A stretch of 64,000 nucleotides of DNA from Cupriavidus cauae (GTDB lineage Bacteria; Pseudomonadota; Gammaproteobacteria; Burkholderiales; Burkholderiaceae): contig NZ_VWRN01000003.1 in assembly GCF_008632125.1 (NCBI RefSeq), positions 1 through 64,000 of the forward strand. The letters run 5' to 3'. A program made the translations under genes and the position numbers. Of the stretch, positions 61,546-64,000 are shown piece by piece. Position 1 is the stretch's first letter. The number at the start of each line of letters is the position of its first letter. The notes beneath the pieces were generated by a model, which ran no database searches, was not told the DNA's origin, and saw only the letters and a program-made list of their open reading frames with translations.

Positions 61546-63132
61546 ATGAACAAAATCTTGATTGTTGGGCATCCTTCGTCGCGATTTACGCATGTCGAAC
61601 AATTGTTGAAAGAATTTGGGATGGCAACCCCTCGTCCATCTCGTAGAGAGAATCTTACTCCAGCCGAAATTGGAAGCCTTCTCTACAAAGCCCACGGTGT
61701 AAACCCATTACAGCGCTCTTACACCGGCGGAGAGTTGACTCTGGTAAATCCTGGCCCCATTTGGCAAGGGATGGTGCTGGATCTTTTGCTCGCGAATCTC
61801 GACCAGAGGTTGTGGGGGTGGGCTGACCCTCTTGCGCTCCAACTCCTAGATTTTTGGAAGTTATTGGATCCGACTGTTGGCTTTGTGCTGGTATACGATG
61901 ACCCCGAGACGGCGTTCGATGTGCCGATCGACGAAAACGACTACATACAAAACCTACCCTTAATGATTGAGGAGTGGTGTTCCTACAATGATGCGCTACT
62001 CGCGTTCTACAAAGCCAATAAAGAGCGATCAATCCTAGTTCATGCGAAGGAGGTGCGTTCGTCGGCGGCTTGGTGCCTTCAAGAAGTCCGGATCCGTCTG
62101 GATGCACCCTTAGCACCATTTAGCCGGAATTTTTCGGACGACCGGTATCCCTTCGGCGAAACGGTCACCGCGCCTTTGGTAGAAAAAAGCAAAATCCCGG
62201 CGGAATCGACCTGGAGCGTTAACGCTTTGGATCGATACATAATCGGTGAAACTCTGCAATTGTACCCCCGGGCGCTTGAATTATTCAGCGAACTTCAATC
62301 GGCTGCGACCTTGCCGAGTTCCGCTCCAGCAAAGAACGTTGATCCTCTCGTCGCCTGGCAGGAGCTCAAGGCACTTCAAGTACAAATCACATCGCTTGGG
62401 GCTGAGAACAAGGCACATAAAGAACAAATTGCGTCGCTCTACTCGCTGCAGTCGACCATTGACGCTTTAAATGGAGATCTTAAGGCAAGCAAGGCACGCG
62501 AGTATGAAAATCTTCGGGAGCTCGAAAAACTGCAGAATCTCTCTTCGGAATTAAACGCCATTTCGGCACGAAGCAAGAGCGATTTGCAGATGCTACAGCA
62601 GGAAAAGGATCGCATAGAGAGCAAACTTACTGATCAGGTAAGGTTTTTGGAAAAACGGCTCGAGGAGAAGGAAAGCATCGAGGCGGAAAACACAAGGCTT
62701 CTTGCGCAGCTACATATTGTGCAGCAAGAACTGGAACGAAAATATGCTGATGTCGAGCGCCTAAAAAATGCCGGTGCCGCTTCGGCGAAACTGGTCGGTG
62801 CCGCAGACCGTGTTAAAAACCATCTTTCATATCGATTGGGTGCAGCAATGATCGCCGGATCCCGATCTTTTGGTGGATGGCTTGCTATGCCTTGGACGCT
62901 AGTAAAGGTCGTTCGTTGCTACAAGCAAGATCAAAATCAGCGGAGTCAGAAGAAACTGCCTCCGATTCACAAATACAGCGACGCTCATGAGGCAGAGCGA
63001 GTAAAACGCCACCTGTCATATCGGCTTGGCCATGCCGTGCTTGAACGTGCGCGTTCCCCACTAGGTTGGCTGGCGATGCCATTTGCGATCTGTTCGGAAA
63101 TAAAAGAGTTTAGAACAGAACGTCGCGCGTGA
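61546..63132 (+). CDS. HyaE-like capsule biosynthesis protein with coiled coil
   Basis: This 528-aa protein starts MNKILIVGHPSSRFTHVEQL, with a sulfotransferase-like P-loop substitute (GHPSS), then GMATPRPSRRENLTPAEIG and the WGWADPLALQLLDFW segment. From memory this is the pattern of Pasteurella HyaE and related capsule-locus proteins whose role is not established. Residues 275-405 form a long Lys/Glu/Leu coiled coil. Two copies of a C-terminal module end the protein (about 423-460 and 484-522: RVKNHLSYRLGAAMIAGSRS and RVKRHLSYRLGHAVLERARS, each followed by GWLAMP). GC is clearly lower than in kpsD and AT-rich codons are frequent. It directly follows the kps genes by 100 bp. Confidence 0.72.
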   Translation: MNKILIVGHPSSRFTHVEQLLKEFGMATPRPSRRENLTPAEIGSLLYKAHGVNPLQRSYTGGELTLVNPGPIWQGMVLDLLLANLDQRLWGWADPLALQLLDFWKLLDPTVGFVLVYDDPETAFDVPIDENDYIQNLPLMIEEWCSYNDALLAFYKANKERSILVHAKEVRSSAAWCLQEVRIRLDAPLAPFSRNFSDDRYPFGETVTAPLVEKSKIPAESTWSVNALDRYIIGETLQLYPRALELFSELQSAATLPSSAPAKNVDPLVAWQELKALQVQITSLGAENKAHKEQIASLYSLQSTIDALNGDLKASKAREYENLRELEKLQNLSSELNAISARSKSDLQMLQQEKDRIESKLTDQVRFLEKRLEEKESIEAENTRLLAQLHIVQQELERKYADVERLKNAGAASAKLVGAADRVKNHLSYRLGAAMIAGSRSFGGWLAMPWTLVKVVRCYKQDQNQRSQKKLPPIHKYSDAHEAERVKRHLSYRLGHAVLERARSPLGWLAMPFAICSEIKEFRTERRA

Positions 63133-63208
63133 TCTGAATCGCTACAGAAAAATGGCTTGCTCCAGACGAGACGTGGTAGACCCGTATCAAGTATACCGAT
63201 AACCCGTT

Positions 63209-64000
63209 ATGCAACAATCATCGAAAAGCTTTCTTAGTCAGGCTATCGCCGACTTTAACAGCAAGAACTATAAAAGCGCTCTCGATCTATTCGAGAAAGC
63301 AGGCGCGGTTTATGGATCCCATATCGTCAGCGCCAATATCGAGCTTTGCAGAAAATTGTTGAGCGCCGCTTTGCCTTCGGAGAGTGCTAGAAAAGGTGAG
63401 CCGGCACTCGACCCTGCAACACTCCTTATGTTGCACAACTCGGGCGACGCGAAGATCGGTGCTGCGAGGCTAAATAAAGTTCTGCAGCAGTATCGTGCGG
63501 CGGTCGCAACAAAATCTATTGACGCGAAAATTAAGCCCGTCAATCCGATTCCGTCAGACTGGCCTTCCGAGTTGTTGCTCCAGCCATTACCGGAAAGCAC
63601 TAACGACTATCGTTGGATGATGCAACGGAAAGTTGGCGTAAAAGAAAATAAGCTGGCCGCCCTCAGCATAGTTATACCTACGTACAATCGAAGTGCCATT
63701 CTCGACGTCACTTTGGCCTGCCTAGTAAACCAGGAAGGGTCATATCCTTTCGAAGTTATCGTTGCGGATGATGGAAGCCGCGAGCAGATTGTGGACGTTG
63801 TCAAACGATATGAGGATAGACTCGATATTCGATATGTCCGTCAAAAGGATTATGGGTATCAACTATGTGCGGTGCGAAATTTAGGGCTGCGAACTGCACG
63901 GTACCCCTTTATCGCAATCCTCGATTGCGATATGGCGCCAAACAAAAATTGGGTAGCAAGCTATGTAAATCATCTTCTCGAGAATGACGATGTAGCATTG
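63209..64000 (+). CDS. Glycosaminoglycan synthase of the KfoC/HyaD type, 5' part
   Basis: 264 residues are visible; the gene runs off the window. The N-terminus (FLSQAIADFNSKNYKSALDLFEKAG), the segment PIPSDWPSELLLQPLPESTNDY and the GT2 core LSIVIPTYNRSAILDVTLACLVNQ, FEVIVADDGS, IRYVRQKDYGYQLCAVRNLGLR and LDCDMAPN match, to my memory, E. coli K4 chondroitin polymerase KfoC and Pasteurella pmCS/HyaD almost word for word. The DCD metal motif falls at 239-241, the same position as in KfoC. Such enzymes carry two GT2 domains (hexosamine and glucuronate transfer), so the second should lie beyond the window. Low GC, like the preceding gene. Confidence 0.88.
   Translation, partial: MQQSSKSFLSQAIADFNSKNYKSALDLFEKAGAVYGSHIVSANIELCRKLLSAALPSESARKGEPALDPATLLMLHNSGDAKIGAARLNKVLQQYRAAVATKSIDAKIKPVNPIPSDWPSELLLQPLPESTNDYRWMMQRKVGVKENKLAALSIVIPTYNRSAILDVTLACLVNQEGSYPFEVIVADDGSREQIVDVVKRYEDRLDIRYVRQKDYGYQLCAVRNLGLRTARYPFIAILDCDMAPNKNWVASYVNHLLENDDVAL

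Overview
The window is a high-GC chromosomal segment from a betaproteobacterium of the order Burkholderiales, most likely Burkholderiaceae; the genus cannot be fixed from sequence alone. The evidence is the housekeeping block adk-kdsB-Trm112-lpxK-exbD-exbB facing xseA-sodB, two Bug-type (TctC) periplasmic receptors, several LysR regulators, a single-chain indolepyruvate oxidoreductase and PPK2. Coding density is high and most neighbours are unrelated in function.

Layout. 1-3751: the 5' part of an RND efflux adaptor (mdtA type) diverges from an OmpR/EnvZ-like two-component pair. 3866-18683: mostly housekeeping genes (plsY, ybaK, xerD-ogt, queG, tsaE-amiC) mixed with transporters, a Bug receptor, a LysR gene, a lipoprotein gamma-glutamyltransferase and a short-chain dehydrogenase under a LiuR-like palindrome. 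18944-20794: an unrecognised 616-aa protein. 20989-28393: adenylate kinase, KDO activation, lipid A kinase, ExbBD, XseA and Fe-SOD. The 975-bp gap between exbB and xseA holds four degenerate copies of a structured element rich in DnaA-box-like sites. 28527-39304: Bug receptor, LysR, a fused aconitase-family hydratase, LysR with divergent indolepyruvate oxidoreductase, and PPK2. 39513-48125: MgtC, a monofunctional glycosyltransferase, an HPP-CBS membrane protein, ModE facing modABC (with a Mo-box), a membrane-tethered LuxR-type protein, a 2-hydroxyacid dehydrogenase and a deoxyribosyltransferase-like protein. 48254-52233: a pqiA-pqiA-pqiB-pqiC lipid-transport operon. 52425-55106: an Lrp regulator divergent from a guanidino-modifying enzyme plus ornithine cyclodeaminase, which reads as a compact arginine-to-proline module.

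56077-64000: a group 2/3-type ABC-dependent capsule locus. kpsF-M-T-E-D are tightly coupled and high in GC. Composition then drops sharply and two genes follow that resemble the Pasteurella/E. coli K4 glycosaminoglycan machinery: a HyaE-like protein and the start of a KfoC/HyaD-like GAG synthase, cut by the window end. This is the most striking content of the window: a glycosaminoglycan-like capsule system in a Burkholderiales chromosome.

A second genome-level trait is that many intergenic gaps carry their own short tandem array (8-15 bp units, or duplications of about 50 bp). No tRNA, rRNA, CRISPR array, insertion sequence or prophage was seen.
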